From: Pinibacter sp031553495
GTDB taxonomy: Bacteria > Bacteroidota > Bacteroidia > Chitinophagales > Chitinophagaceae
NCBI GenBank assembly: GCA_031553495.1
Contig: JAVBLN010000022.1
Span: 1 to 64,000 of the forward strand
Length of the DNA stretch: 64,000 bases
Direction: 5' to 3'
A model generated the notes under the pieces. It was not told the DNA's origin. It saw only the letters and a list, made by a program, of their open reading frames with translations, and made no database searches. Every line of letters begins with the position of its first letter. The first letter of the stretch is position 1. The position numbers were made by a program, and so were the translations under genes. Shown one piece after another: positions 53,437-62,698 of this stretch.

Positions 53437-53943
53437 GAGACCGGCGGTTGTGCTACTATTAAGCTTCTGTTGTGTCACTCACTTGTGCGGCAGTAATGCT
53501 ATTGAGCGGCCTCATCCCCAGCCCTTCTCCAAAGGAGAAGGGAGTCCCGCGAACAGAGCGGATATTCATAATCTCAACAATTTTTTCAGCTCTCAACTCT
53601 AATCGTTTTCAACTGCTCATTCAATAAGCACTTTCAACTTTCAACCATAAAGCATTCTCAATTCTCCACTCTCAATTCTCAATTTATAACCGTCACCGTC
53701 ATTTCGAGCACGCTTATGTTCATCATATTTGTAGTGATGCATTAAGTTTCACGAGAGACTACTGGGCGAGAAATCTCATTGAATTAGTATACTGACAATT
53801 TATTGCATTGTCTGTACTGCAACACCGGCAACTTATTTCTCTACTGCCCACTGCCCACTGCCTACTGCCTACCCGCCCAATAGCATTACTAACGTACAAG
53901 TGAGTGACACAACGATGCTCAATAGTAGCAATACCGCCGGTTC
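53437..53943. mobile_element. Composite mosaic element, 507 bp, copy 2 of an inverse pair
   Basis: Class A core in minus orientation (53437-53507, AAGCTTCTG variant) and class A core in plus orientation (53877-53943). The interior is the reverse complement of 15078-15432 with few changes: CTTCTCCAAAGGAGAAGGG, AGCGGATATTCATAATCTC, TTTCAACTTTCAACCATAA, ATTCTCAATTCTCCACTCTC, ACCGTCACCGTCATTTCGAG, GGCGAGAAATCTCATT, then a CTGCCCACTGCCCACTGCC heptad run. The gap 53384-54022 is otherwise empty. Confidence 0.9.
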
Positions 53944-54022
53944 ACTAAAAACACACATAATATTATGCTGCCCGAAGTGTAAATTGGTTGAGGCTAAAAT
54001 GGGAGTATTGTTAGCGAAAGAT

Positions 54023-54904
54023 TCACGCTTTCCAAAAGTCGTAATAATTAAACCATTGTGTAGGATAAAGGGCAACTTTTTTTTCCATTTCGGTTGTATA
54101 TTCCTGTAAGAGGGTTGAAATCATCTCTTCTTTTGATAAATGGGTGTATGTTTTAGGAGCGCTTGAATAAAAGTGGTAGTGTGTGGCACTTTCTTTAAAC
54201 GCGTACACAAAGGCTACCGGCACTTTAAGAGTGGCGGCCAGCAGAAATGGCCCGAGCGGAAATTTTGCTTCTTTATTTAAGAAAGTATGAGATACGGTTT
54301 TGTTGCCTTCTATAAACCTGTCGGCGTGCATGCACACCAGCTCGTTGTTTTTTAGAGCTTCGTGAATATCGTATATGTGCGAAATATTATCCCTGATAAC
54401 AATCACATTCATATTGCGACCGCCTGTTACGTCTTCAAGATATTGTTTGATCTTTTCATGCTCTCCGTCGTACATTACCACATTAACGCGGGTTTCGAGA
54501 CGTTTTAATAAATGACCTGCGATTTCCCAATTGCCAATGTGTGCGCTCAACAGCAAACCGCCTTTTCCCCCGGCTGATATTTGCCGCAGGTGATCTTCTC
54601 CATCAAAATTAAAAGTGAACTTATTGGGAATTTGCGCCATCATTACCACTTTGTCTATAATGCACTGCCCGAATATATAATAGTTGGCATACAACAGACG
54701 AAACGATTTCCATTTGCCAAACTTCAACCTGTTATGAAAATAATTCCATAACAGGCGTGAAGATTTGATATCAAAAATAAAATAGTATGCGGCTACAAAC
54801 CTTAACAGGAAATAGGCGGGCAGAACGCCAAAGTTTTTCAGAATAGCAATAAAGATCCTGTACCCAAGCGGGGTACCTTTTGACTTACCTTGCCACGAAG
54901 ACAT
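54023..54904 (-). CDS. LpxL/HtrB-like lipid acyltransferase
   Basis: 293 residues. One N-terminal hydrophobic stretch (about 18-45). The HX4E catalytic motif is His122/Glu127 in SAHIGNWEIAG; a second block is MHADRFIEGNKTVSHTFL and a third FPLGPFLLAATLKVPVAFVY. Family members transfer acyl chains from ACP to lipid A or, in flexirubin and aryl-polyene loci, to other acceptors. Its ATG overlaps the ACP stop codon by one base (TAATG). The linkage to ACP, ketosynthase, ketoreductase and ammonia-lyase suggests a pigment-lipid role rather than core lipid A synthesis. That role is inference. Confidence 0.88.
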   Translation of the reverse strand: MSSWQGKSKGTPLGYRIFIAILKNFGVLPAYFLLRFVAAYYFIFDIKSSRLLWNYFHNRLKFGKWKSFRLLYANYYIFGQCIIDKVVMMAQIPNKFTFNFDGEDHLRQISAGGKGGLLLSAHIGNWEIAGHLLKRLETRVNVVMYDGEHEKIKQYLEDVTGGRNMNVIVIRDNISHIYDIHEALKNNELVCMHADRFIEGNKTVSHTFLNKEAKFPLGPFLLAATLKVPVAFVYAFKESATHYHFYSSAPKTYTHLSKEEMISTLLQEYTTEMEKKVALYPTQWFNYYDFWKA

Positions 54905-55179
54905 TAAGCAAATTCTTTATCATTTACCCGGGAAATAATATAATTATAAAAGTCCTGGAATGTTATAATACCTATAAAATCTTCAGGTTTCACTTTAAAA
55001 GCAAAGTTGTTTTCTATTACCACCACTAAATCTATATAATCCAGGCTATCCAGCTCAAGAGTTTCTTTCAATTTAGCGTCAGCGGTAATATTTTCAGCAG
55101 GCACTTCAAATTCTTCAACCAGGAACGTATTTACTGTCCTGATTATTTCTTCATTACTCATATGAATGCTTTTTTTCAT
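54904..55179 (-). CDS. Acyl carrier protein
   Basis: 91 residues, with ATG at 55179 (or ATG at 55161, MSNEEIIRTVN). The phosphopantetheine attachment Ser45 sits in LELDSLDYIDLVVVIENNF. The motif is D-S-L-D, as in dedicated secondary-metabolism ACPs as well as AcpP. It carries acyl chains as thioesters. It is translationally coupled to the downstream acyltransferase and 84 bp after the ketosynthase. It is probably a pathway-specific carrier, since a housekeeping acpP normally neighbours fabF. Confidence 0.93.
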   Translation of the reverse strand: MKKSIHMSNEEIIRTVNTFLVEEFEVPAENITADAKLKETLELDSLDYIDLVVVIENNFAFKVKPEDFIGIITFQDFYNYIISRVNDKEFA

Positions 55180-55263
55180 TAAGGGGTTATATTATTTATA
55201 ATAACTTTAAAAATTTTTGGTTATTATAAATATTCGGTACGGTGTTTAAAATATATTTTATTA

Positions 55264-56487
55264 TTACTTATATTTCTTTACAATAAGTGATGAATTGGTT
55301 CCTCCAAAACCAAATGAGTTAGACAAAAATATGTTAATATCTGCACTTATAGTGTTTTTTACTATGTTCAGTTTTGCAGAATCTTCGTCAGGATTTTCGA
55401 AATTTATATTAGGAGCAATGAAGCCATTTTGCATCATAAGCATGCTGTAAATAATTTCACTGGCGCCGGCCATCCAACATTCATGCCCGGTCATTGATTT
55501 TGTGGAACTTACATAAGGCCGGCTACTGCCAAAAACCTCATCAATCGCTTTGGCTTCGCTGCTGTCGCCTGCCGGCGTGGAGGTGGCATGCGCATTTATA
55601 TAATCAACATTTTTACTTTGAAGAGAAGCATCTTTCAGAGCCATACTTAAAGCTCTTACAGGCCCTTCTACAGTGGGGTTGGAAATATGTCCGCCATTTG
55701 AAGAAAAGCCATACCCAACTATTTCCCCTAAAATCGTCGCACCTCTTCTCAAGGCGGAATCCAGGCTTTCAACAATAACCGTGGCTGCGCCGCCGCTGGG
55801 TATAAGCCCGTCGCGGTCGCGATCAAAAGGTCGTGATGCTTTTGAAGGCTCGTTTTCCCTAACAGAAAAAGCCGATAATGCATCGAAACTGCCCATTGAT
55901 AAATGATTAATTTCCTGTGCGCCGCCGCAGATCACCATTTCCTGCAATCCCGTTTTTATAAAATGATAACCCAGGCCTATGGCGTGCGAACCGCTTGCAC
56001 ACGCGGCGCTTACAGTGAAGTTGATTCCACGCAATTTAAATATAGTAGCCAGGTTCATGGTTACCGTCGAGTTCATGGTTTGAAAAACAGAACCCGAACC
56101 AAGCAGCGTAGTATCTTTTTTCGCCCTTATAATGTCGGTAGCTTCAATAACCGGCGCAGCGGAGCTGTCGTTGCCATATATAATACCCACTTCATGTTGG
56201 GCCAGGTAATCAGCATCAATCCCCGCATTTTGCAGCGCTTCGGAAGTGGCTACATATGCATATTCGCCCTGCTCCGGAAGCATAATGCGGGCACGGCGGT
56301 CCAATACACCTTTTAGAACAGGTTTTTCCACAAAGCCTGTTAACCCGGATCTATAACCAAATTCTTTGCGTATGTGGTCGAGTATTATTCCCGATTTCCC
56401 TTCATACAGTGATTTGGCTACGTCTTCCAGGTTTTTTCCAAGACATGAATAAATGCCCATGCCTGTTATCACAACTCTGTTCGTCAT
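55264..56487 (-). CDS. Beta-ketoacyl-ACP synthase (FabF/FabB-like)
   Basis: 407 residues, thiolase fold. The catalytic triad Cys163 (SAACASGSHAIG), His300 (NAHATSTPAGD) and His335 (KSMTGHECWMAGA, with Lys330) is intact. It condenses malonyl-ACP with an acyl-ACP. CWMAGA replaces the usual GAAGA after the second His, a divergence seen in non-housekeeping synthases. ATG at 56487. Neighbours on the same strand are ketoreductase upstream and ACP and acyltransferase downstream, consistent with chain extension of an aryl starter. Confidence 0.93.
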   Translation of the reverse strand: MTNRVVITGMGIYSCLGKNLEDVAKSLYEGKSGIILDHIRKEFGYRSGLTGFVEKPVLKGVLDRRARIMLPEQGEYAYVATSEALQNAGIDADYLAQHEVGIIYGNDSSAAPVIEATDIIRAKKDTTLLGSGSVFQTMNSTVTMNLATIFKLRGINFTVSAACASGSHAIGLGYHFIKTGLQEMVICGGAQEINHLSMGSFDALSAFSVRENEPSKASRPFDRDRDGLIPSGGAATVIVESLDSALRRGATILGEIVGYGFSSNGGHISNPTVEGPVRALSMALKDASLQSKNVDYINAHATSTPAGDSSEAKAIDEVFGSSRPYVSSTKSMTGHECWMAGASEIIYSMLMMQNGFIAPNINFENPDEDSAKLNIVKNTISADINIFLSNSFGFGGTNSSLIVKKYK

Positions 56488-56516
56488 ATTGTAAAGATAT
56501 GGTGTTGTTTGAAAAT

Positions 56517-56812
56517 AGTTGATAGTTGTTGGTTGATAGTTAGCAGACTTTATTTGTTTATACCTCTCCCTGCAAAAGCTGGTATTTTTTTAAAACTGGC
56601 GGTAGTGCTACTGCCGGATTTGAGATTTGAAATGCCTTAGATCTCACTCAAAACCCATAACCCATAACTCATAACTTTTTTGGAACCGGCGGTAGTGCTA
56701 CTATTAAGCATCGTTGTGTCACTCACTTGTACGGCAGTAATGCTGTTGAACAAGTGATGAGTTTTGAGTTATGAGTGCTTTTGTTTTTGCTTGCAATCAT
56801 GTATACAGCATT
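56517..56812 (-). repeat. Truncated core, full mosaic core and heptad modules
   Basis: GTTGATAGTTGTTGGTTGAT heptads (56517-56543); a truncated outer-end fragment ACTGGCGGTAGTGCTACTG (56595-56613) that breaks off before the centre; CATAACC/CATAACT heptads (56650-56676); a full class A core (56682-56750); ATGAGTTTTGAGTTATGAG; the AGTGCTTTTGTTTTTGC spacer; then TTCTCAATTCTCCACTCTCC heptads. This long stretch interrupts the ketoreductase-ketosynthase gap (56488-56843). Confidence 0.85.
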
Positions 56813-56843
56813 CTCAATTCTCCACTCTCCATTCTCCATTCAA

Positions 56844-57572
56844 CTAAGTATATAGTCCTCCATTTACTGAAATTACGGTACCTGTAATATAAGCAGCTTC
56901 CGGCGCAGCTAAAAACGCAACCGCATGTGCCACTTCTTCCACAGTTCCAAACCTGTTCACCGGAATCAGTCTTTTTAGTTCATCTTCCGGAAGGTCTTTC
57001 GTCATATCGGTTTTTATAAACCCAGGCGCTATCGCGTTTACCGTTACACCTCTTTTTCCAACCTCCTGTGCCAAAGCTTTGGTAGCGCCAATTACACCGG
57101 CTTTTGCCGCGGAATAATTCGCTTGCCCCGCAAGCCCTTTAAGTCCGGATAAAGAAACCATATTTATTATTCTGCCGTACCGCTTCATCAACATACCACT
57201 TAATACAAGGCGTGTAACATAAAAAAAACCATCAAGACTGGTACGTAACACATTTTCCCATTGTTCATCTTTCATCCACAACATCAAACCATCATCTTTT
57301 ATACCGGCATTGTTTACAAGCACTTCAATGACTTTATCCTTATTGTTCTCAAGCCAGCCGCCAAGCTCCGCCTGGATACTTTCTTTCGACCCTACGTCAA
57401 ATTTTAATAACTCGCCCGTGCCGCCATTTTGCTGTATGGTAGCCAATGTTGTTTGCGCTTCCTGCTCATTGCCTTTATAATTAATAACGACATGATACCC
57501 GAGGTCGGCCATTTTATAACAAATAGCCCGGCCTATACCGCGACTGCCGCCTGTAACCAATGCATATTTCAT
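56844..57572 (-). CDS. 3-oxoacyl-ACP reductase (SDR, FabG-like)
   Basis: 242 residues, classical short-chain dehydrogenase. Cofactor motif GGSRGIG (8-14), NNAG (87-90), catalytic Ser140, Tyr153 and Lys157 (SLSGLKG and YSAAKAG), then VNAIAPGFIKTDMT. It reduces 3-ketoacyl-ACP with NADPH. It lies between the ammonia-lyase (80 bp upstream) and the ketosynthase, and is probably specific to that pathway. ATG at 57572. Confidence 0.94.
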   Translation of the reverse strand: MKYALVTGGSRGIGRAICYKMADLGYHVVINYKGNEQEAQTTLATIQQNGGTGELLKFDVGSKESIQAELGGWLENNKDKVIEVLVNNAGIKDDGLMLWMKDEQWENVLRTSLDGFFYVTRLVLSGMLMKRYGRIINMVSLSGLKGLAGQANYSAAKAGVIGATKALAQEVGKRGVTVNAIAPGFIKTDMTKDLPEDELKRLIPVNRFGTVEEVAHAVAFLAAPEAAYITGTVISVNGGLYT

Positions 57573-57652
57573 ATATCTAAGTGTAGGGCGTAAAGTATGA
57601 GGTCATAAGGTGTTAATTGAATTATTTGCCTTATGTCTCACGCCTTTGCCTT

Positions 57653-59203
57653 TTATTTTATTTCTATAAATGGATCTGTATTTTCCAAGAATAATTTTAC
57701 GGCATGTAATTTTTTGTAAGGAGCCAAATCTTCCGCAAATTTCGGAAACAACGTTCTAAGTTTTTTATACATTTTTTTTGAAACCGATGCCAGTTTCCCT
57801 GCACATTCCGAATAATCTATTACTTGTAGTAGCGTTATGGCCTGAATGGTTAATACTTCGAAAGAATTATCTATCACTTTTTTTGTGATCAGTGCACCAT
57901 TGCATCCCATGCTTACTATGTCCTGGTTGTCGTTGTTATTGGAAATACTATGCACATACATTGGGAAGGAAAGCGTTTGATTTTCCGCGACTGTAGATGT
58001 GGCGGGGAATTGCATGCCCTGCATGCCGAAGTTTAACCCCAGTATACCAAGGTTTGCGAAGGGTGGAAATTTTTCGTTCAGTTTGTTGTTGAGTAAATAA
58101 TTAAGCTGCCGCTCAGATAACATAGACAGCCTGGTAATCGCCATTTTTAGTTTATCCATTTCCAGCGAAATGTAATCACCATGAAAATTTCCGCCATGAA
58201 ATACATTTTTGTTTATATGATCTATAACCGGGTTGTCATTTACAGAGTTCACTTCATTTACCACTACTTCTTCAGCATGATAAATGGTGTCGTACACAGG
58301 ACCTAATATTTGTGTGATGCAGCGCAAAGAATAATATTCCTGCACTTTGTCGGTAAATATTTCTTTGTCCGTTTTTTCGGCGTCATATAAATGTTCGCTA
58401 CGGTTGCGTATTAGTTTGCTGTCTTTAAGCAGGTCGCGAAGAATTTCTCCGGTCCTATTCTGGCCATAGTGTTTTTTTACTATGTTCAGTTCATAGGAAA
58501 AATGATCATCGTATGCTTCCACCACTTCATTAGTAATGGCAGACAGCAAAAGCGACCAGTGCAATAATTTTTTAGCCTGAATAAGGTTTACCATTCCCAC
58601 ACCCGTCATGGCGGAAGTGCCGTTCAAAATGGCCAACCCTTCGCGAATATGTATGGAAAGTGGCGTTATATGCAGCTTTTTGAAAACTTCTTCTGCAGGT
58701 TGTATTTTATCTTCATACAGCACTTCCCCTTCTCCAATTAGTACTAGTGCGAGGTGTGCGAGCTGTACAAGATCTCCGCTGGCGCCCACGCCGCCATGTT
58801 CGTAAATGCATGGATACACATCTTTATTGATTAAAGCCTGCAATACTTCCACTACATGAGGGTGAACGCCGCTATACCCTTGCATCATACTTCCCAGCCT
58901 GGCCAGCATTAATGATTTTATGAGATGGGGTTCCAGTAATTTTCCACTTCCCGATGAATGGCTTCGTATAAGATTGTACTGCAATTGCAGTAAATTTTCT
59001 TCGCTCACTTTGTACTGGGCCATTGGGCCAAAGCCGGTATTAATACCATAAATCAATTTATTGGAAGAAAATCCTTTTAAAAAATTATGATTTTCTTCAA
59101 CACGCTTAATGATGGAATCATTAAGCTTTATTTTTTTTCCTTTAAAAATGATCTCTTCAAAATCTGACAGAGTAAACTGATTTTCGGGAATTGATTTCAT
59201 CAA
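57653..59203 (-). CDS. Aromatic amino-acid ammonia-lyase (tyrosine/histidine type)
   Basis: 516 residues. The MIO prosthetic group forms from Ala141-Ser142-Gly143 (GGVGASGDL). Other family motifs are YGINTGFGPMA (52-62), NLIRSHSSGSGK with the selectivity pair Ser81-His82, LNGTSAMTG, NPVIDH and the SNNNDNQDIVSMG block. Histidine and tyrosine ammonia-lyases share a His here, so sequence alone does not separate them. No hut genes are present. Linkage to ketosynthase, ketoreductase, ACP and acyltransferase favours a tyrosine ammonia-lyase making p-coumarate for a flexirubin or aryl-polyene pigment. Start at ATG 59203 or 59200. Confidence 0.9.
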   Translation of the reverse strand: MMKSIPENQFTLSDFEEIIFKGKKIKLNDSIIKRVEENHNFLKGFSSNKLIYGINTGFGPMAQYKVSEENLLQLQYNLIRSHSSGSGKLLEPHLIKSLMLARLGSMMQGYSGVHPHVVEVLQALINKDVYPCIYEHGGVGASGDLVQLAHLALVLIGEGEVLYEDKIQPAEEVFKKLHITPLSIHIREGLAILNGTSAMTGVGMVNLIQAKKLLHWSLLLSAITNEVVEAYDDHFSYELNIVKKHYGQNRTGEILRDLLKDSKLIRNRSEHLYDAEKTDKEIFTDKVQEYYSLRCITQILGPVYDTIYHAEEVVVNEVNSVNDNPVIDHINKNVFHGGNFHGDYISLEMDKLKMAITRLSMLSERQLNYLLNNKLNEKFPPFANLGILGLNFGMQGMQFPATSTVAENQTLSFPMYVHSISNNNDNQDIVSMGCNGALITKKVIDNSFEVLTIQAITLLQVIDYSECAGKLASVSKKMYKKLRTLFPKFAEDLAPYKKLHAVKLFLENTDPFIEIK

Positions 59204-59266
59204 TAGAATGTATAATTTTTTTGGGCTGCCAAAATTAGTTAATTGTATTAAGTAAAATTATTTTAG

Positions 59267-59500
59267 AAGTCAGAAATCAGAAATCAGTGATCAGAACAAG
59301 CGATTTTTGACCACAACCACCACAAAAAAAGGAGAAATAAATGGAGAATTGAGCAGCTTCTCTACTGCCAAACACCTACTGCCCGCTGCCAGCTCGCCGA
59401 ATAGAACTACTACAGCACAAGTGAGTGACACAACGATGCTTAATAGTAGCACTACCGCCGGTTACAAAAAAGTTATGAGTTTTGAGTTTTGAGTGAATCC
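59267..59500 (+). repeat. Single mosaic core with heptads on both sides
   Basis: AAGTCAGAAATCAGAAATCA and GTGATCAG heptads, GGAGAATTGAGCAG, and CTCTACTGCCAAACACCTAC lead into a class A core (59396-59464) that ends GCCGGTTAC plus A6. AGTTATGAGTTTTGAGTTTT then lies on the outer side, which is unusual. It occupies the divergent gap 59204-59695 between the ammonia-lyase and the beta-barrel protein. Confidence 0.83.
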
Positions 59501-59695
59501 ATTTATACAGCGCTTTCAACTCTCCATTATTTGTTGCCGTACATGTATTTTAGGAGAAAAGCAACAATGGAAATGCATATCTTATTGGCCTAAAACTTAA
59601 TAGAGACGCAAGTTTTTCTTCTATTTTTCGTCTAAGGTTTTACTAATAGCGCCATTTACTACCTTTTTTGCGAGGCTTTTTAACTAATTTTTTTA

Positions 59696-62476
59696 ATGCA
59701 GAAATTCTATTGGCTTATAATATTGTTGTTAAGCGTTAATGGCTTTGTTCAGGCGCAAAGTAAAGTTACCATACGTGGAGCTATCATTGATTCGGCTACT
59801 AGTCTGCCGCTTTCAAACGCGTCCATCAGTCTTATGCATATGATTGATTCTTCACAAATTGCATTTTCCATTGCCGATACAAAAGGTCTTTTTACATTAA
59901 AAAATATTCCCTCGGGCAGATACAATTTATTGGTCACATTTACCGGTTATTCTTTTTATAACATGAAAATTATGGCTGATAGCGGAAAAACCTCCATGGA
60001 CCTAGGCATTATAAAAATGAGTAAACAATCGGAATTGCTGGATGAAGTTATTGTGACGAGGCCGCCAATTGCTGTGAAAAAAGATACTGTAGAATTTACT
60101 GCCGGGGCTTTTCAAACCAAACCGAATGCTACGGCGGAAGATCTGCTGAAAAAATTGCCGGGTGTGGAAGTGGATAAAGACGGAAATATTACCAGCCAGG
60201 GCGAGGCCATAAGTAAAGTATATGTGGATGGTAAAGAATTTTTTAGCAATGATCCAAAACTGGCTACCAAAAACCTGACGGCAGATATGATTGAGAGTGT
60301 ACAGGTTTTTGACGACATGAGCGATCAGGCAAAGTTTACTAAAATTGATGATGGCAGTAAACAAAAAACCATTAACATAAAACTTAAGAAAAACAGGAAG
60401 AAAGGCTATTTTGGTCGGGCGACAGCGGGTGCGGGCTCGGAAAGCCGGTATACAGGCAGCGCTATGCTAAACAGTTTTAGAGACAATACGCAGGTGTCCG
60501 TTTTGGGAGGGGCAAATAATATAAATGTTGCGGGCTTCACATCATCCGATATGTTTGGAGGCGGCCGCGGCAGAGGCGGTGGCAGCGATGGTAATACCCG
60601 CGTATGGAACGGAGGGTTTAACTACCGCGATAAATGGGGAACGAAAATGGAAGTAAGCGGAAACTATTTTGTATCGGGAACAAATACTACCAACAATAGC
60701 GAAACTTACCGCGAAAACCTGTTTGCAAATGATTCCACTTCTGTTTTGAACTCTACTTCCAGATCGGGAAACAGGAATGTGAATAACAATGTTTTCCTGC
60801 GTCTGGAGTATTTCATTGATTCAATGAATTCATTACTTGCAACGCCCAGGTTCAACATACAGCATTCTGAAAACATAAACGAGTATATTGCCAGAACAGT
60901 TTCTACCTCTCCTCTTCCCGAATACCTGGCTATTACCAGTAATAACAATAATAATGGAAACCGGGATGGCTGGAATTTTGGCAATAGTTTACTATACCGC
61001 CACCGTTTCAAAAAAATAGGGCGCACTTTTACCGCGGGCTGGAACACTTCTTTTGGCAATAATAACGGCATTAGTAATGTAATAGCCAACAGTAAATTTT
61101 ACAACAACGATGGAACTGCATATAAATCAATTGATCAACATTTGCAGAACGACCAGGCCGGCAAATCTTTCAATAACACGCTGAGTATGTCGTACACCGA
61201 AGGTTTGGGAGAGAACAAAATTCTTGAATTCAATTACGCATACACCAATAACCAAAATACTTCTGATAAAAAGTCATATAATTACGATAGTACCAACGGA
61301 AAATTTGAAATACCTAATACGGCATTGACAAATTATTTTGAGAACAGTAATATTTCGCATAGAGCGGGTTCTAATTTCCGCTTTAAAAAAGAAAAATATG
61401 ATTTCCAGGTTGGCGGCGCGGTTAATTTCTCACAACTAAAAAATAACAGCATCAGGTTGGATTCTACAAGAAATCTTTATACCAACCAGCACTTCATGAA
61501 TATTTTTCCAACGGCCAACTTTAACTATAACCTGGGTGCTAGAAAATCTATCCGGTTTGATTATCGCGGCAGCACGCAGCAACCCAATATTAACCAATTG
61601 CAAAATGTGATCGACTCTACAAACCAATTGCATTTGAGTACCGGAAACCCGAACCTTAAGCAACAATTTTCGCACGACCTGGGATTGAATTACAGAACTT
61701 TCAATGTCAATAATTTCATGTTTTTAAGTGTGGATCTGCGATTTTCAACCGTCACCAATAAAATTGTAAACCGCACAATTACAATAGACAAAGCCCAGCT
61801 ATCATACCCGGTAAACATAGGCGGCACATACAGTTCGTCGCTTTATCTTACAACCGGCATTCCGCTCATAAAAGTTGCAACCGGCAAAAAAAGTCCATTG
61901 AATTTAAACCTGTCCAGCTCTGTAAGATTTAATAAAGATGTAAGCATGCTGGATAGTATCAAGAACTTTTCCAACAACTGGGTACTTCGCGAAAGAGTAA
62001 ATTTGAACCTCAATATAAAAGACAAGCTGGATGTGAGTTTGAACGCTAACCTCACCTTTAACAGCACCACTTATTCCGTTCAGAAAAATAACAATATCAA
62101 TTATTTTACTTACCGCTACTCTCTTGATTTTTCATATACATTTCTCAAGAGTTTTATACTTTCATCCGACTTTGATTATTACGTAAACGCCGGACGAAGC
62201 GGTGGTTTTAATCAGAACATTCCATCGTGGAATGCAAGCATTGCCAAGCAGTTGTTCGAAAAGAAAAATGCTGAAGTAAGATTTGCCGTGGTAGATATTT
62301 TAAATCAAAATCAGAGCATAAGGCGTTCAACAAGCGACTTCTATGTTCAGGATGTACGCACAGAAGTAATGCAACGGTTTTTTATGGTAAGCGTATTATA
62401 CAATCTCGGAAAATTTGGTGGAAAAAGCGGCTCTATGATTAATCGCGGCGATGGTTTCAGGGGAAGAATGCGCTAA
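59696..62476 (+). CDS. TonB-dependent-receptor-like outer-membrane beta-barrel protein
   Basis: 926 residues. Signal peptide (about 1-20, ending FVQAQ). Carboxypeptidase-regulatory-like domain (about 23-110, TIRGAIIDSATSLPLSNASI), then a plug-like region with DEVIVTRPPIAVKKDTVEF and LLKKLPGVEVDKDGNITSQG (about 114-245). A long outer-membrane barrel of the OMP_b-brl_3 type (about 380-920) follows. It belongs to the SusC/FecA-like outer-membrane group common in this phylum. No SusD or TonB gene is nearby, and the substrate is unknown. The start ATG at 59696 fits the signal peptide. Confidence 0.9.
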   Translation: MQKFYWLIILLLSVNGFVQAQSKVTIRGAIIDSATSLPLSNASISLMHMIDSSQIAFSIADTKGLFTLKNIPSGRYNLLVTFTGYSFYNMKIMADSGKTSMDLGIIKMSKQSELLDEVIVTRPPIAVKKDTVEFTAGAFQTKPNATAEDLLKKLPGVEVDKDGNITSQGEAISKVYVDGKEFFSNDPKLATKNLTADMIESVQVFDDMSDQAKFTKIDDGSKQKTINIKLKKNRKKGYFGRATAGAGSESRYTGSAMLNSFRDNTQVSVLGGANNINVAGFTSSDMFGGGRGRGGGSDGNTRVWNGGFNYRDKWGTKMEVSGNYFVSGTNTTNNSETYRENLFANDSTSVLNSTSRSGNRNVNNNVFLRLEYFIDSMNSLLATPRFNIQHSENINEYIARTVSTSPLPEYLAITSNNNNNGNRDGWNFGNSLLYRHRFKKIGRTFTAGWNTSFGNNNGISNVIANSKFYNNDGTAYKSIDQHLQNDQAGKSFNNTLSMSYTEGLGENKILEFNYAYTNNQNTSDKKSYNYDSTNGKFEIPNTALTNYFENSNISHRAGSNFRFKKEKYDFQVGGAVNFSQLKNNSIRLDSTRNLYTNQHFMNIFPTANFNYNLGARKSIRFDYRGSTQQPNINQLQNVIDSTNQLHLSTGNPNLKQQFSHDLGLNYRTFNVNNFMFLSVDLRFSTVTNKIVNRTITIDKAQLSYPVNIGGTYSSSLYLTTGIPLIKVATGKKSPLNLNLSSSVRFNKDVSMLDSIKNFSNNWVLRERVNLNLNIKDKLDVSLNANLTFNSTTYSVQKNNNINYFTYRYSLDFSYTFLKSFILSSDFDYYVNAGRSGGFNQNIPSWNASIAKQLFEKKNAEVRFAVVDILNQNQSIRRSTSDFYVQDVRTEVMQRFFMVSVLYNLGKFGGKSGSMINRGDGFRGRMR

Positions 62477-62531
62477 GGTATATTAAACCCGGCGTTTGGC
62501 TTCCTTACTACCCACAGTCTGAGTTAATATT

Positions 62532-62604
62532 TTATGGTACAAACGATAGTATTTCATGGCATCATCGTTGCGTCGCATTTCGTTCATCGGTAGTATTTCA
62601 TGGC
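62532..62604 (-). repeat. Single class B mosaic core
   Basis: TGGTACAAACGATAGTATTT, CATGGCATCATCGTTGCGTC, GCATTTCGTTCATCGGTAGT. GTAGTATTTCATGGC appears on both sides of the centre, which shows the two halves of the core are direct repeats. It lies 55 bp after the beta-barrel gene. The remaining gap to 62991 is AT-rich and shows one terminator-like hairpin. Confidence 0.78.
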
Positions 62605-62660
62605 AACATTGGGTTTTATAAACAACATCTTGCAATTAATTCAAGCAACTATTGATTTCC

Positions 62661-62698
62661 AAAAAAATTAAGGCAGCCTCCGCATAAGAAGCTGCCTT
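62661..62698 (-). terminator. Possible rho-independent terminator, minus strand
   Basis: On the minus strand AAGGCAGC pairs with GCTGCCTT around a 13-nt loop and runs into AATTTTTTT. It lies 290 bp beyond the end of the 83-residue protein gene, so which transcript it ends is unclear. Confidence 0.5.

Noticed and set aside
54023..59203. Histidine-utilisation operon
   Set aside because: Only the ammonia-lyase could belong to it; no urocanase, imidazolonepropionase or formimidoylglutamase gene is present, and the neighbours are fatty-acid-type genes.
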